From: Verrucomicrobiota bacterium
Lineage (GTDB): Bacteria; Verrucomicrobiota; Verrucomicrobiia; Opitutales; Opitutaceae
Direction of reading: 5' to 3'
Assembly: GCA_023457715.1 (NCBI GenBank)
Contig: JAEWKR010000082.1
Location: forward strand, 1-64,000
Length of the DNA: 64,000 bases
The first letter of the stretch is position 1, and every line of letters starts with the position of its first letter. Shown here in pieces: positions 7,472 to 16,239 of the stretch. A model generated the notes under the pieces. The model made no database searches. It saw nothing but the letters and a program-made list of their open reading frames with translations, and was not told where the DNA came from. Position numbers and translations under genes: made by a program.

Positions 7472-9700
7472 CTAGTGCTTGAGCGTATAGGTGAAGCTGC
7501 TCGAAAACCCGTCGGCCGGAATCCAATTTCCCCGCGAGTAGGCCTCGTCGAAGAGATTCTTGAAATTCAAGGCGACCGAATGCCGCCAGCGGCTCTTCGC
7601 CCCTTTCCAGGCATAGCCGGCCCCCGCATTGAAGATGGTATAGCCGGGTTGCTTGATGTTGACCCGCCCGTCGTTGGCGTACGTCACGCCGTTGCGCGTG
7701 TAAGGCCCGCTGCCGTACTCGCCCAACGATTTGCCCTGACCCGAGAAGTCGGCTCGCAGCGAGAGGCCCTTCCAGCGGGGACTCTGGAACCGGTACACCG
7801 CGGCCATGCCATAATTATACGGCGACGGACCGCGGGCAACCAGCTGGCCCACGATCCACGGGCTCTCGTCGTTGCGGGTGACACGATTATCCATGTAACC
7901 GGCGCCGCCAATCACCTGGAGCGCGGGTGTCACCTGCCAGTTGAAATCCAGCTCGATGCCGTCGGTTTTGATCTGGCCATCGATGTTCGTGACATTCTGC
8001 CCGAGATCCTCGTCGAAGAACGTCTGGAGCACGTTGTTCCGTTCGATGGCGTAGACGCCGAGCACAAGATTCAGCTTCCCTCCAAACCAGCTTGTCTTCA
8101 CCCCGGCCTCCATGCCGAGGCCCTCCTCGTTGGGATAAAGCTCCTGGGTGGTCGAACGGACCTGGGATTGCGGGAGGTACGACTCGCTGACATTGGCATA
8201 GAACGACACCGCCGGGACCGGCGTATAGTTGAGGCCGAATTGCGGCGTGAAGGCCTCGGCGGTGGTCTTCTCCAGCAAGGAGGTCAGCCGGTCGGTCAGT
8301 TCGTTCTCCACCCGGTCGAAACGGCCCCCGGCGAAGGCCTTCACCTTGCCGTCGAAGAAATCCGTGCGCTGGCTGATGAAGAGCGAACTGGTGCTCGTCT
8401 GCTGCGAGCGATCGCGGGAGACGACGGAGTAGGCGTTCAGGTCATTGAACGAGGGGTAGCGCCACACCGGGTTGTCCAGATTGATCGTCCGGTTGACGAG
8501 CGCGGGGTTCGCCAGCGTGGCAGCGCTCATGCCGCGGGTCCACGTCGACTCCGTCTCCCGTGAGTGGCTCAATGAAACGAGCGTCTTGTGGGCGAGGCTG
8601 CCCGTCTTGTACTGCGCGAGCAGATCGGCGAGGAACTGCAGGTTGTCACGCGCGATGTCCGACAGGCTCCAGTTCTGCGCGGTGATGCTGCGGCTGTTCG
8701 TGTACACGAACGTATTGCCGCCCGCCGCGAGCGCCGGGGACGTCCGCTCCCACCACACGCCCGAAACCCGCAGCGACAGCACCTCGTTGAACCGGTGATC
8801 CACGTAGCCGTAGATATTGTCGTTCAACCAGTCCTGGTGCACGCGATCGTTGCCGCTGGGACCGCTGCGGTTGAAGTAGAACATGTCGGTCAGCTTGCCG
8901 ATGTATTGGTTGGTGACGGGATCCCGCAGGTAGACGACCGGGGACTGGCGGCTGGCATAGTTGTCCATGCGGCTCAGTTCGATCAGCGCCAGCGTGCGTT
9001 CACTGAAACGATAGGAAACGGCGGCCGAGTACTCGGAACGGCGCGACTTCGCGAAATCCTGGGATCCGCCCTTTTCGTTGTGCCCCAGATCGACGCGATA
9101 GAGCAGTTTCCGGTCCGCCGTCAGCGGTCCGGTGACGGAAAGCTCGGCGCGGTGGTAGTCGAGCGAACCGGTGGAGAGGCTGAGGCTCTGCTGCGCCCGC
9201 ACACTCGGCCGCTTGGTGATGATGTTGACCAGCCCGCCGGGCAGAGTCTTGCCGTAAATGGCGGCGTACGGTCCCTTGATGACTTCGACGCGGTCGAGAT
9301 TCGAGCGGGTCGTGAGCCCGAAGAAACTCATGCCGTTGCGGGTCGGCGAGGAGGCGCTGAACCCCCGCAGGTTGATGGCGCTCGGGGTGATGTCGTTGCT
9401 GCTGACGGAACTCGTGAACGCAAGCGCGTCCTCCAGCTCGAACTTGTCGAAGTCCTGGAAGAACTCGGAGGTGACCACGTTGACGTTGAAGGGCAGTTCC
9501 TTGATCTGCGCGCGGATGCGCGTGCCGGAAAGCGACTCCGAAGCCACGTAGCCTTCGGTGTTGTCGCCGCTGACCTGGAACGGCGAAAGGACGATCGGCT
9601 CCTCCGCCGCCGGATCGGCAGCGGCGCCGGAAGAGGTCTGCGCGGAAAGGACGCCGCAGGTCAGGGGAAGGGCGGCCAGGAGGACGGCACGTAGATTCAT
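7472..9700 (-). CDS. TonB-dependent receptor
   Basis: 742 residues. There is a signal peptide (AALPLTCGVLSAQ), the TonB-box region with VLSPFQV typical of Opitutaceae receptors, then a plug domain (SGTRIRAQIKELPFNVNVVT; VEVIKGPYAAIYG; GGLVNIITKRP), a 22-strand-type barrel and a C-terminal strand ending in SSFTYTLKH. It imports a large ligand, probably a glycan or siderophore-like molecule, across the outer membrane. As first gene of the operon with sialidase-like protein, KDPG aldolase, KDG kinase and MFS it is probably the outer-membrane entry for that sugar. It is divergent from the LacI gene, with a good sigma-70-like promoter in between. Confidence 0.9.
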   Translation of the reverse strand: MNLRAVLLAALPLTCGVLSAQTSSGAAADPAAEEPIVLSPFQVSGDNTEGYVASESLSGTRIRAQIKELPFNVNVVTSEFFQDFDKFELEDALAFTSSVSSNDITPSAINLRGFSASSPTRNGMSFFGLTTRSNLDRVEVIKGPYAAIYGKTLPGGLVNIITKRPSVRAQQSLSLSTGSLDYHRAELSVTGPLTADRKLLYRVDLGHNEKGGSQDFAKSRRSEYSAAVSYRFSERTLALIELSRMDNYASRQSPVVYLRDPVTNQYIGKLTDMFYFNRSGPSGNDRVHQDWLNDNIYGYVDHRFNEVLSLRVSGVWWERTSPALAAGGNTFVYTNSRSITAQNWSLSDIARDNLQFLADLLAQYKTGSLAHKTLVSLSHSRETESTWTRGMSAATLANPALVNRTINLDNPVWRYPSFNDLNAYSVVSRDRSQQTSTSSLFISQRTDFFDGKVKAFAGGRFDRVENELTDRLTSLLEKTTAEAFTPQFGLNYTPVPAVSFYANVSESYLPQSQVRSTTQELYPNEEGLGMEAGVKTSWFGGKLNLVLGVYAIERNNVLQTFFDEDLGQNVTNIDGQIKTDGIELDFNWQVTPALQVIGGAGYMDNRVTRNDESPWIVGQLVARGPSPYNYGMAAVYRFQSPRWKGLSLRADFSGQGKSLGEYGSGPYTRNGVTYANDGRVNIKQPGYTIFNAGAGYAWKGAKSRWRHSVALNFKNLFDEAYSRGNWIPADGFSSSFTYTLKH

Positions 9701-9741
9701 GTTCTCTTGGGGTTGGGAGGGTTCCTAACGTATCGACGCTC

Positions 9742-9771
9742 AGTATACGTGGCCGCCGCTTGACCTAGCAA
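9742..9771 (-). promoter_or_regulatory. Sigma-70-like promoter for the TonB receptor operon
   Basis: On the minus strand a -35 TTGCTA (9766-9771) and a -10 TATACT (9742-9747) are separated by 18 bases, about 40 bases before the receptor ATG at 9700. The -10 matches the consensus at five of six positions. Confidence 0.6.
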
Positions 9772-9788
9772 AGGGCATCGCGTGTTAT
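9760..9788 (+). promoter_or_regulatory. Promoter of the LacI gene, probably giving a leaderless mRNA
   Basis: -35 TTGACC (9760-9765), 17-base spacer, -10 TGTTAT (9783-9788). The predicted transcription start, about seven bases after the -10, falls on or next to the A of the ATG at 9795. No ribosome-binding site stands at normal distance from that ATG. The -10 is inside the palindrome at 9783-9795. Confidence 0.5.
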
Positions 9789-9795
9789 CTTAACA
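9783..9795. promoter_or_regulatory. Palindromic operator TGTTA-N3-TAACA (site 1)
   Basis: The perfect inverted repeat TGTTATCTTAACA covers the putative -10 and the first base of the LacI start codon. The same TGTTA-N3-TAACA core is found at 16173-16191. Position and symmetry fit autorepression by the LacI protein and control of the divergent receptor operon. This is inferred, not shown. Confidence 0.55.
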
Positions 9796-10934
9796 TGGCC
9801 CGCCCCGCCGCGCTCTCCGGACTCCACGCCGCCGCCGCCCTCGCCGGGGTTTCGATCATGACGGTGTCGCGGGTGCTGCGCAACTCGCCGCACGTCGCCC
9901 CGGCCACGCGCGCCGCGGTCGAGCGAGCCGTGAAGAGAACCGGCTACCGCCCCGACCCGCAGGTGGCACGGCTCATGGCCCGCGTCCGCAGCCACCGCCG
10001 GACCGGCGTCGCCTCCGTGATCGCCGTGGTGCGCGACGACTCGCCCGACGACGCCCTGCACGATGTGGCGTATCAGTACGTCGCGATCGACGACATCCGC
10101 CGCCGCGCCGAGCAACACGGCTACCGCGCGGAGGAGTTCTTTCTCGGCCGCGGCGGCATCACCGCCCGGCGCCTGGAGCAGATTCTCGCGGCGCGGGGCA
10201 TCGAGGGTCTGCTGATGTCCCCGCAGTCCTCGCGCAACATCGGGCACGAGTTCGACTACTCCCGCTTTGCCTCCGCCACCTTTGGCTATGGGCTGCAAAG
10301 TCCGGCGCTGCACCGGGTCAGCACCAACATGACACGCGGCATCCACCTGGCGGCCGCCGAACTCGCGGCCCGCGGGTACCAGCGCATCGGCCTCGCGATC
10401 ACCCAGTGGGTGAACCACCGTTCCGACTCCACCTACTCGGGGGCCATGCTGAATTTTCAGCAATCCCTGCCGGCGCGGCAGCGCGTGCCGGTGCTGCTGT
10501 TTCCCGAGAACAACCTGGCACGCGAGGCGTCGATCTTCTGCGCGTGGGTAAAGAGGCATCGGCCGGATGCGATCATCTCCTTCGACTCCTATGTCCCGGA
10601 CTGGTTGACGAAGAAGCTTGGCCTCCGGATTCCTGAAGACGTCGCGCTGATCGTGCATGACTGGAATCCGCAGCGCTCGCAGTTTGCGGGCATTCACCAC
10701 CAGCGCCCGCACGTGGCCGCCGCCGCCGTCGACCTCGTGGCAACCCAGCTGATGCAGAACGAGCGCGGCGTGCCCAACGTCCCGCGGCAGATTCTCATCC
10801 CGCCGAGCTGGATCGAAGGGGCGACAGTTCGCCGCGGTCCGACGTCCACCGTGACCGCACCGCGCGGTCAGGGAGCAGCCACCACGAAGACCTGCGCAAA
10901 GGCAGCCCCGTCCGTCGGGACGTTGCGCGTGTAG
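9795..10934 (+). CDS. LacI-family transcriptional regulator
   Basis: 379 residues. The N-terminal LacI HTH and hinge helix are visible (AAALAGVSIMTVSRVLRNSP, residues about 12-31), then RTGYRPDP and a periplasmic-binding-protein-like effector domain. It is divergent from the TonB/sialidase/KDG operon and convergent with the DUF3748 gene, overlapping that gene's 3' end by 67 bases. It probably senses a sugar acid or sugar from this locus and binds the two TGTTA-N3-TAACA palindromes (inference). The residues after about 350 are low-complexity, encoded in the overlap with the opposite gene. Confidence 0.9.
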   Translation: MARPAALSGLHAAAALAGVSIMTVSRVLRNSPHVAPATRAAVERAVKRTGYRPDPQVARLMARVRSHRRTGVASVIAVVRDDSPDDALHDVAYQYVAIDDIRRRAEQHGYRAEEFFLGRGGITARRLEQILAARGIEGLLMSPQSSRNIGHEFDYSRFASATFGYGLQSPALHRVSTNMTRGIHLAAAELAARGYQRIGLAITQWVNHRSDSTYSGAMLNFQQSLPARQRVPVLLFPENNLAREASIFCAWVKRHRPDAIISFDSYVPDWLTKKLGLRIPEDVALIVHDWNPQRSQFAGIHHQRPHVAAAAVDLVATQLMQNERGVPNVPRQILIPPSWIEGATVRRGPTSTVTAPRGQGAATTKTCAKAAPSVGTLRV

Positions 10935-12226
10935 GCGATCCATTTCCCGTCTGGGGAGTACACGCAGGCCAGGGCGGACGGCGCCTGTTCACCCTCGCGG
11001 CGCCGCGTGAGCCGTCGCGTTTCGCCGGTCGGCATGTCCGTGACGCACACGCTTCCATCCATGACATGGGCGATGCCCTTTCCATCGGGGCTCCAGGTGA
11101 AGGCCGACGCGATCGGGTGCACATTTCGTGTCACCCTGCGTGGTGACCCGCCCTGGGGCGACACCGTCCAGAGCTGCACCACGCCCTCATCGTCACGCAT
11201 CAAAAAGGCAATTTGCGAGCCGTCCGGCGACGCACGCAGCCAGTGTCGTGGGCTGGTCGCCACCCCTGGAAACCGGCTTGCGGCGGTGAACGTAAGCCGC
11301 CGCTGGCGCACGTCCTGCGGCGGCGCCGGCCGGGTCCACTCAGTGCCTTGCAGCGGGCCGTCCCCCGGCTGGGTGGCGTCCGCGGGCAGATCCAGCAGGA
11401 AAACCTCGGCGTGCCTGCTTCCGTTCGCCGCGACGACCGTGCCTTGGAAGGCCAGCGCCCGGTGCTGCTGCGTTCCGTCCGCGCGGGTGTAGCCACTCCG
11501 CCCGACCCAACCTTCCTCACACGCCCTGACAATCTCGTCCGAGCCGGGCTCGGGTGACGCTACGGTGCGCGATACGATCGCGGCAAAATACCCGCCGTCG
11601 TGGTTGCGTGGGTGACTTCGTGCCACGCGCACGGGGGCGGACGGCACCATCACACCCACATTGCGCTGGTTTGGTTCGTGCGGCGGTGCGTCGGACCGCG
11701 CATCGAGCCGGGAGAGCACGTCATCGTCGTAGGTGAAACTGATCCACGCCCCGTCCGGGCTGAAAACGTGCACGTGGGACCCGCCGCGCAACGCACCCGG
11801 AACAAAGGGGGGCGCGTAATTCATCGCGTCGAGCGGCTTAGGGTCATCGGGACGCTCGACGTCCACCAGGACACCCCGCCGGCGGCTGCTCGCGTAATCC
11901 CAGTCAGGTGTGGGGCGTTCCGGACCCAGAATAAAGACCACCGCCGCTTCCGACGGGTGATAAGTCACCACGCCGCATTTCGCGCCCGCGCGGGACGCGT
12001 AGACGAGTCGCACCTCACCCGTGCGCACGTTCACCCGTTCGATGCGGTCACCATCGAAGCGGTCGCCCGTACGCACATCGTAGGCGATCCATTGCGCGTC
12101 AGGGGACCAGACATTGACGTTGGTCAGGACGTGCCCATGCGGGGTTCGCGTGAGCTGGACTTCCTCGGCGCTCCGCGACGCCAGGGCCGCCAGAAGCGCA
12201 ATTCCCGCCATCATTGGCCGACGCAT
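10868..12226 (-). CDS. DUF3748 beta-propeller protein (YidR-like), exported
   Basis: 452 residues with an N-terminal signal (GIALLAALASRSA). It carries TolB/WD40-like repeats: WSPDAQWIAYD, FSPDGAWISF, ASPDGSQIAFL, WSPDGKGIAHV, YSPDGKWIAYT. The segment GPERPTPDWDY and the overall layout match the DUF3748 family, to which E. coli YidR belongs. Function is unknown in the family; the propeller suggests binding of a glycan or protein in the periplasm. It is the last gene of the operon, 13 bases after the symporter gene, and its 3' end overlaps the LacI gene on the other strand. Confidence 0.7.
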   Translation of the reverse strand: MRRPMMAGIALLAALASRSAEEVQLTRTPHGHVLTNVNVWSPDAQWIAYDVRTGDRFDGDRIERVNVRTGEVRLVYASRAGAKCGVVTYHPSEAAVVFILGPERPTPDWDYASSRRRGVLVDVERPDDPKPLDAMNYAPPFVPGALRGGSHVHVFSPDGAWISFTYDDDVLSRLDARSDAPPHEPNQRNVGVMVPSAPVRVARSHPRNHDGGYFAAIVSRTVASPEPGSDEIVRACEEGWVGRSGYTRADGTQQHRALAFQGTVVAANGSRHAEVFLLDLPADATQPGDGPLQGTEWTRPAPPQDVRQRRLTFTAASRFPGVATSPRHWLRASPDGSQIAFLMRDDEGVVQLWTVSPQGGSPRRVTRNVHPIASAFTWSPDGKGIAHVMDGSVCVTDMPTGETRRLTRRREGEQAPSALACVYSPDGKWIAYTRNVPTDGAAFAQVFVVAAP

Positions 12227-12239
12227 GGGGCGGTTCCGA

Positions 12240-13742
12240 TCAGGGTGTCGCCGCGCGCGAACGCTGCAGGAACGCGGTGGCCAGCAACCCCGTGATCAGC
12301 AGTGCGGCCGTGCCAAACACGATGGTGAGGAAACCATGGAAGGGGCTGCGCCACGGATGCCACGCACCGGTCCAGGACGGGGACAAGCTCATCCACAAGA
12401 TGACGGCGACGCCGACCGCGACGCCCAGGATCGCGGCCCCGCGTCCGGCCCGCCGCGAAAGAAAGCCGAGGAGGAAGAGGCCCAGCATCCCCCCGCCGAA
12501 GATGCCCGCCAGGGTCCACCATGCGTCCAATGCGCTGCGCACATGAATCATGGCCAGCCCGAGTCCCGTTCCGAGGGCGCCGGTCACAACGGTCGCGAGA
12601 TAAAGCGCTCGCATCTTGGAACGCTCGGACGCGTGCGGCTTGAGGTGGCGCAGGTAATAATCGTTCAGGAAAACCGTGGACGCCGAGTTCAGGCTGCTCG
12701 AGATCGTGCTCATCGCCGCGGCGAAGATCGACGCCACCAGCAGACCCGTCACGCCCGAGGGCAGCACGGAAACGATGAACCACGGAAACACCGAATCGCT
12801 CCGCGCGGGGTCGCGATAAGCTTCCGGCAGGGCGTCAGGGTTGGCCGTGTAGTAGGCAAACAGGGCGGTGCCGATGAAGAAGAACACCGCCGAGAGGGGC
12901 ACATACATCAGGCTGCCGAGCCAGACGCTCTTCCGTGCCTCCGCGTCGGATCGCGAGGTGTGGTACCGTTGCACGTAGTTCTGATCGACGCCGAAGTTCT
13001 GCAGATTGATCACCAGCCCGTAGACGAGCACGACCCAGAAGGTGGAATCCGAGAGGCTGGGTCCCCAGTCGCCCAACGAGAACTTGTTGTGCTCGGCCGC
13101 GACACGGAACAGCTCCCCGGCTCCGCCGGGCAAACCCACGACCATGAGCACCGCGCAGAGCAGCGCGCCCACCATCAACACGACGGTCTGGATGGCATCC
13201 GTCCAGATCACGCCCACGATCCCACCAATAAACGTGTACAGCGTCGTGGTGATGCCCGTCACCAGGATGATCGTCCGGATGTCCCAACCCAGAAGGACGT
13301 GCATCGGCAAGGCCATCAGATAGGTGACCGTCCCGATCCGGGCGAGTTGCGTCAGCAGATAGCACGCGCTCGCGTAGATGCGGGCCCAGTGCCCGAACCG
13401 GGCTTCAAGGTGCGTGTAGGCCGACAGCTCCCCGCCATCGCGGTAAAACGGCAGAAACCAGCGCACGGCAACCCAGGCCGCCAGTGGTATCGAAAGGCTG
13501 AAGGCGAAAGAATTCCAGTTCGTCGCGAAGGCCTTTCCGGGAAGCGCCAGGAAGCTGATGCTGCTCACGTAGGTGCCGAGAATCGACAACCCGGTCAGCC
13601 AGCCCGGGAGACTGCCTTCCGCGGCCGTGAAACCGGCCACGGAACGGCTCCGCTTCCAGAACGCCAGACCCACTGCGAGGGTCACGGCGAAGTAACCGAC
13701 GAGGACGACGAGATCGAGGGTGGTGAAATGTCCAGAGGGCAT
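12240..13742 (-). CDS. Sodium:solute symporter (SSS family)
   Basis: 500 residues from the ATG at 13742, giving the family N-terminus (TTLDLVVLVGYFAVTLAVGL). About 13 hydrophobic helices are seen. The core pattern SILGTYVSSISFLALPGKAF and the region RIGTVTYLMALP match sodium-coupled sugar or sialic-acid carriers. It is coupled to a DapA-family lyase whose stop lies 10 bases upstream, and to a sialidase-like gene before that. Uptake of a sialic acid or another 2-keto-3-deoxy sugar acid is plausible. The longer open frame starting at 13916 overlaps the lyase and was not used. Confidence 0.85.
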   Translation of the reverse strand: MPSGHFTTLDLVVLVGYFAVTLAVGLAFWKRSRSVAGFTAAEGSLPGWLTGLSILGTYVSSISFLALPGKAFATNWNSFAFSLSIPLAAWVAVRWFLPFYRDGGELSAYTHLEARFGHWARIYASACYLLTQLARIGTVTYLMALPMHVLLGWDIRTIILVTGITTTLYTFIGGIVGVIWTDAIQTVVLMVGALLCAVLMVVGLPGGAGELFRVAAEHNKFSLGDWGPSLSDSTFWVVLVYGLVINLQNFGVDQNYVQRYHTSRSDAEARKSVWLGSLMYVPLSAVFFFIGTALFAYYTANPDALPEAYRDPARSDSVFPWFIVSVLPSGVTGLLVASIFAAAMSTISSSLNSASTVFLNDYYLRHLKPHASERSKMRALYLATVVTGALGTGLGLAMIHVRSALDAWWTLAGIFGGGMLGLFLLGFLSRRAGRGAAILGVAVGVAVILWMSLSPSWTGAWHPWRSPFHGFLTIVFGTAALLITGLLATAFLQRSRAATP

Positions 13743-13752
13743 CGGCGAAAGA

Positions 13753-14697
13753 TCAGGCGGCCGGACGCGCATCCGGCCCGAGGGGCAGCCCCCACGCGTC
13801 GAACCTGAGGCGCAGCTCATCGACGATTTCCGCGTACCGCCTCGCCGAGGCCGGGGACACGATCGCCTTGGGTGTGCCGGTGGCGAGGCCGCGCGCCTCC
13901 ATGCCCGCGGCGACATTGAGCGGAAACGTCAACCGGTCGATGATGGCACCGATCTCGCGTAGTCGCTCGAAGGCCGGACTAATGTCGCCGGCGCCACCTT
14001 CGCGGCAAACGCGGTGGAGATGCACCATGTATTCCGGGGCGAAATTCACCAGACCGCCGACGCAGCCGGCGGCACCGAGCGCAAAAACTTCAGGGAGGCG
14101 CGTGTCGGAGCCGGAGAAGACCACAAAATCTCGTTCCCGGCCGAGCGCGATGAGATCTCGGTGGTATTCGAACTCGCGGCCGCTTTGCTTGATGCCGGCC
14201 ATGGGCGCCCGTTCGGCAAATGCGGCGACGGTCTCGAGGCTGATGCGGGTGCCCACGAGTTCGGGGAAATTGTAAAGGAATGTCGGCAGCGCCGCGGCGT
14301 CGGCGGCATGCAGGAGATGCGCGAGAAGGTCGTCCTGGGTGGACGGATAGAAACCCGGCGCCATGACCGCGATCGCCGGCAGCCCGAGTTGCCGGGCCAA
14401 GCGTCCCAGCTCCGCGACAACGCCGGGCCGGATGTCACTCACGTTGGCTATCACCGGCAACGGCGCGGCCAGTTCGGCGACCGTCACCAAGGCGCGCTTG
14501 CGTTGCTCGAGATCGAACTGCGGAAACTCGCCCGTACTACCAAGCGCCAGGACGCCGTGCACGCCGCTCCGCTTGAGAAAGGCGAGGTGCCGCTTCAGCT
14601 CCGGAACCAAAAGGGTTCCTGCCCCATCCACGGGAAGCCAGAGGGCGGCGAGAATTCCGGCGCGGGGCACGGAGGCGGGCGAGACGTCGTGATGCAT
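13753..14697 (-). CDS. DapA/NanA-family aldolase (dihydrodipicolinate synthase-like lyase)
   Basis: 314 residues of the class I pyruvate-dependent aldolase family. GSTGE (53-57) holds the carboxylate of pyruvate, Tyr142 is in LYNFP and the Schiff-base lysine is Lys170 in MAGIKQSG. Family members include N-acetylneuraminate lyase, KDG aldolase, keto-deoxy-glucarate dehydratase and DapA itself. Context (sialidase-like protein upstream, SSS symporter downstream) favours a catabolic sugar-acid lyase over lysine biosynthesis. No sequence feature that I can read fixes NanA over the others. Confidence 0.8.
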   Translation of the reverse strand: MHHDVSPASVPRAGILAALWLPVDGAGTLLVPELKRHLAFLKRSGVHGVLALGSTGEFPQFDLEQRKRALVTVAELAAPLPVIANVSDIRPGVVAELGRLARQLGLPAIAVMAPGFYPSTQDDLLAHLLHAADAAALPTFLYNFPELVGTRISLETVAAFAERAPMAGIKQSGREFEYHRDLIALGRERDFVVFSGSDTRLPEVFALGAAGCVGGLVNFAPEYMVHLHRVCREGGAGDISPAFERLREIGAIIDRLTFPLNVAAGMEARGLATGTPKAIVSPASARRYAEIVDELRLRFDAWGLPLGPDARPAA

Positions 14698-14725
14698 GGA
14701 GGGTCGAAAGGCGGTGGGTTCAACG

Positions 14726-16057
14726 TCAGTAGACGAGGTCCCGGAAATTTCTGACGCGATGGAAGGTGATCAGGTTGCCGTCGTGCGCGCTCCTGGCCCG
14801 CTGATCGCCGCTGCGCGACAGGACCACGAGATCGTCGCCGTCAACAGCCATGCTCGCGTAATGCCGGGCCTCCCTGGCCGACCCGCCTGCGGCCACGATG
14901 CCGGCGAAGCACCAGTCGACCATGTTGCGCGAGAAATGGAGCACCAGTCGCTGCCGCTCGTTATCGGAGGCGCCATAACGATCGGCCGGCAGCCGATTGA
15001 CCCGCCGCATGGAGTCCGTGGCCTGCGTGCCGAGGAGCCAGTAAAGTTTGGTGCGCTCGTCGAACAGCACATGAAAGCGCATCTGCCCGCCGGGAAACGG
15101 CAGGAACAGCATGGTCTTCCCCGCCGGGTTCTCCACCAGCGAGGTGGTCATCGTGCCGTCGTCATTCTCCACCACTTTCGCCACGGCGGCGTAGCCGGTC
15201 ATGCCCGTGTTTGCGCGCATGAACAGGTGGAACGTTTTGCCAGTGGGATCGTTCCACACGTGATCCGGATCCGTCAGTTGAACCACGTTCGTTTCAAGCC
15301 AGCCCAAGGGCGAGAAGTTGCGCCGGTTTCCGAGCTGCGTTCGTCCCGGGTAGGACTGCCGATGAAAGGGCACCCCGAAGAAGTCCAGGGCGGGCGTGTT
15401 CTGCTTATACCCCGGAATCAGCTCGGCGAACGTCAGCTCGCTCGCAAAGGTCCAGCTCTCGCGGCGCGTGAGATCGTCCGTCGCTTTGGCCCGCATCAGC
15501 ACCGGGGCCAACTCGCCGACGGGCCAGGCGTCGATCTCGCGGGACGTCCGGCGTTCCATCACGAGATACACGTGACCGCCGGTCATCCACACGTTGGCCG
15601 CCGTTTGGTGCCATTCCTGACCGTGGGTGAGTTCCCTGGGTTCGGACCACGACACCCCGCGATCCACCGAACGACACACGCGGAGGTCACTGTCGTGGCC
15701 GAGGTAATACAGAGCATCGCCCGACTCGAACAGCCGGCCATGCACCATCCGGGTGCGGGTCCGCTCGGTCCAGGTCCGGCCGGCATCGTCGGAGGTGAGA
15801 ATCACGGCCCAGGGCCCCGCCTTGCGCGCTTCGCCGCCGTGCTCGTACGAAGCCACCAGCCGGCCGCCCTCGAGCCGCAGGATGCTCGGAGTATAGAGGG
15901 GGATTGTCCTGGGATCGGGCGACTCACCCACCACCACATGCTCCTGCGCGAGGGGATGGATCGGATGGGCCAGGGAAGTTGTGGCCAGTGCGGCCCCGAG
16001 CAGGACGAGCGACCGGCGAAGGAGGGTGGCACACGAGAGCAACAGCGGAGGATGCAT
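14726..16057 (-). CDS. BNR/Asp-box sialidase-like exported protein (second)
   Basis: 443 residues with a signal peptide (RRSLVLLGAALATTSLA). Asp-boxes are visible as TSDDAGRTW and RSVDRGVSW, and the N-terminal RLEGGRLVASYEHGG is like the first blade of sialidase-type propellers. It is distinct from the sialidase-like protein at 6201-7454, with low similarity by eye. It lies 28 bases before the lyase gene in the same operon. A TGTTA-N3-TAACA palindrome lies 116 bases upstream, so it may be the first gene of its own transcript. Hydrolytic activity on sialic acid is not established. Confidence 0.7.
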   Translation of the reverse strand: MHPPLLLSCATLLRRSLVLLGAALATTSLAHPIHPLAQEHVVVGESPDPRTIPLYTPSILRLEGGRLVASYEHGGEARKAGPWAVILTSDDAGRTWTERTRTRMVHGRLFESGDALYYLGHDSDLRVCRSVDRGVSWSEPRELTHGQEWHQTAANVWMTGGHVYLVMERRTSREIDAWPVGELAPVLMRAKATDDLTRRESWTFASELTFAELIPGYKQNTPALDFFGVPFHRQSYPGRTQLGNRRNFSPLGWLETNVVQLTDPDHVWNDPTGKTFHLFMRANTGMTGYAAVAKVVENDDGTMTTSLVENPAGKTMLFLPFPGGQMRFHVLFDERTKLYWLLGTQATDSMRRVNRLPADRYGASDNERQRLVLHFSRNMVDWCFAGIVAAGGSAREARHYASMAVDGDDLVVLSRSGDQRARSAHDGNLITFHRVRNFRDLVY

Positions 16058-16172
16058 GGACGGGGAAGTTGGTCGGAGTTCCGGTCACCGGGGCATTTCG
16101 ATCGGACTGGACCGGAGAGCGAGCCGCGTGCCCGGACCTAGAGCCCTCCCAGCCCGCGTCGCAACGGGGATC

Positions 16173-16191
16173 GGTTGTTATGATAACAACC
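16173..16191. promoter_or_regulatory. Palindromic operator TGTTA-N3-TAACA (site 2)
   Basis: A perfect inverted repeat of 9-base arms around one base, GGTTGTTATGATAACAACC, in the 182-base gap between the GH39 gene and the second sialidase-like gene. Its core equals the site at 9783-9795. It is the strongest palindrome of its kind I noticed in the region and probably controls the sialidase/lyase/symporter genes. Confidence 0.65.
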
Positions 16192-16239
16192 AGAGCAATG
16201 GGCTCTTCCCCTCCGGAGTATGCCCCTGCCATCAGGTCC

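Noticed and set aside
4415..16057. A complete sialic acid degradation pathway
   Set aside because: No NanE/NanK/NagA/NagB gene is present; only the lyase-like and sialidase-like genes could belong to it.
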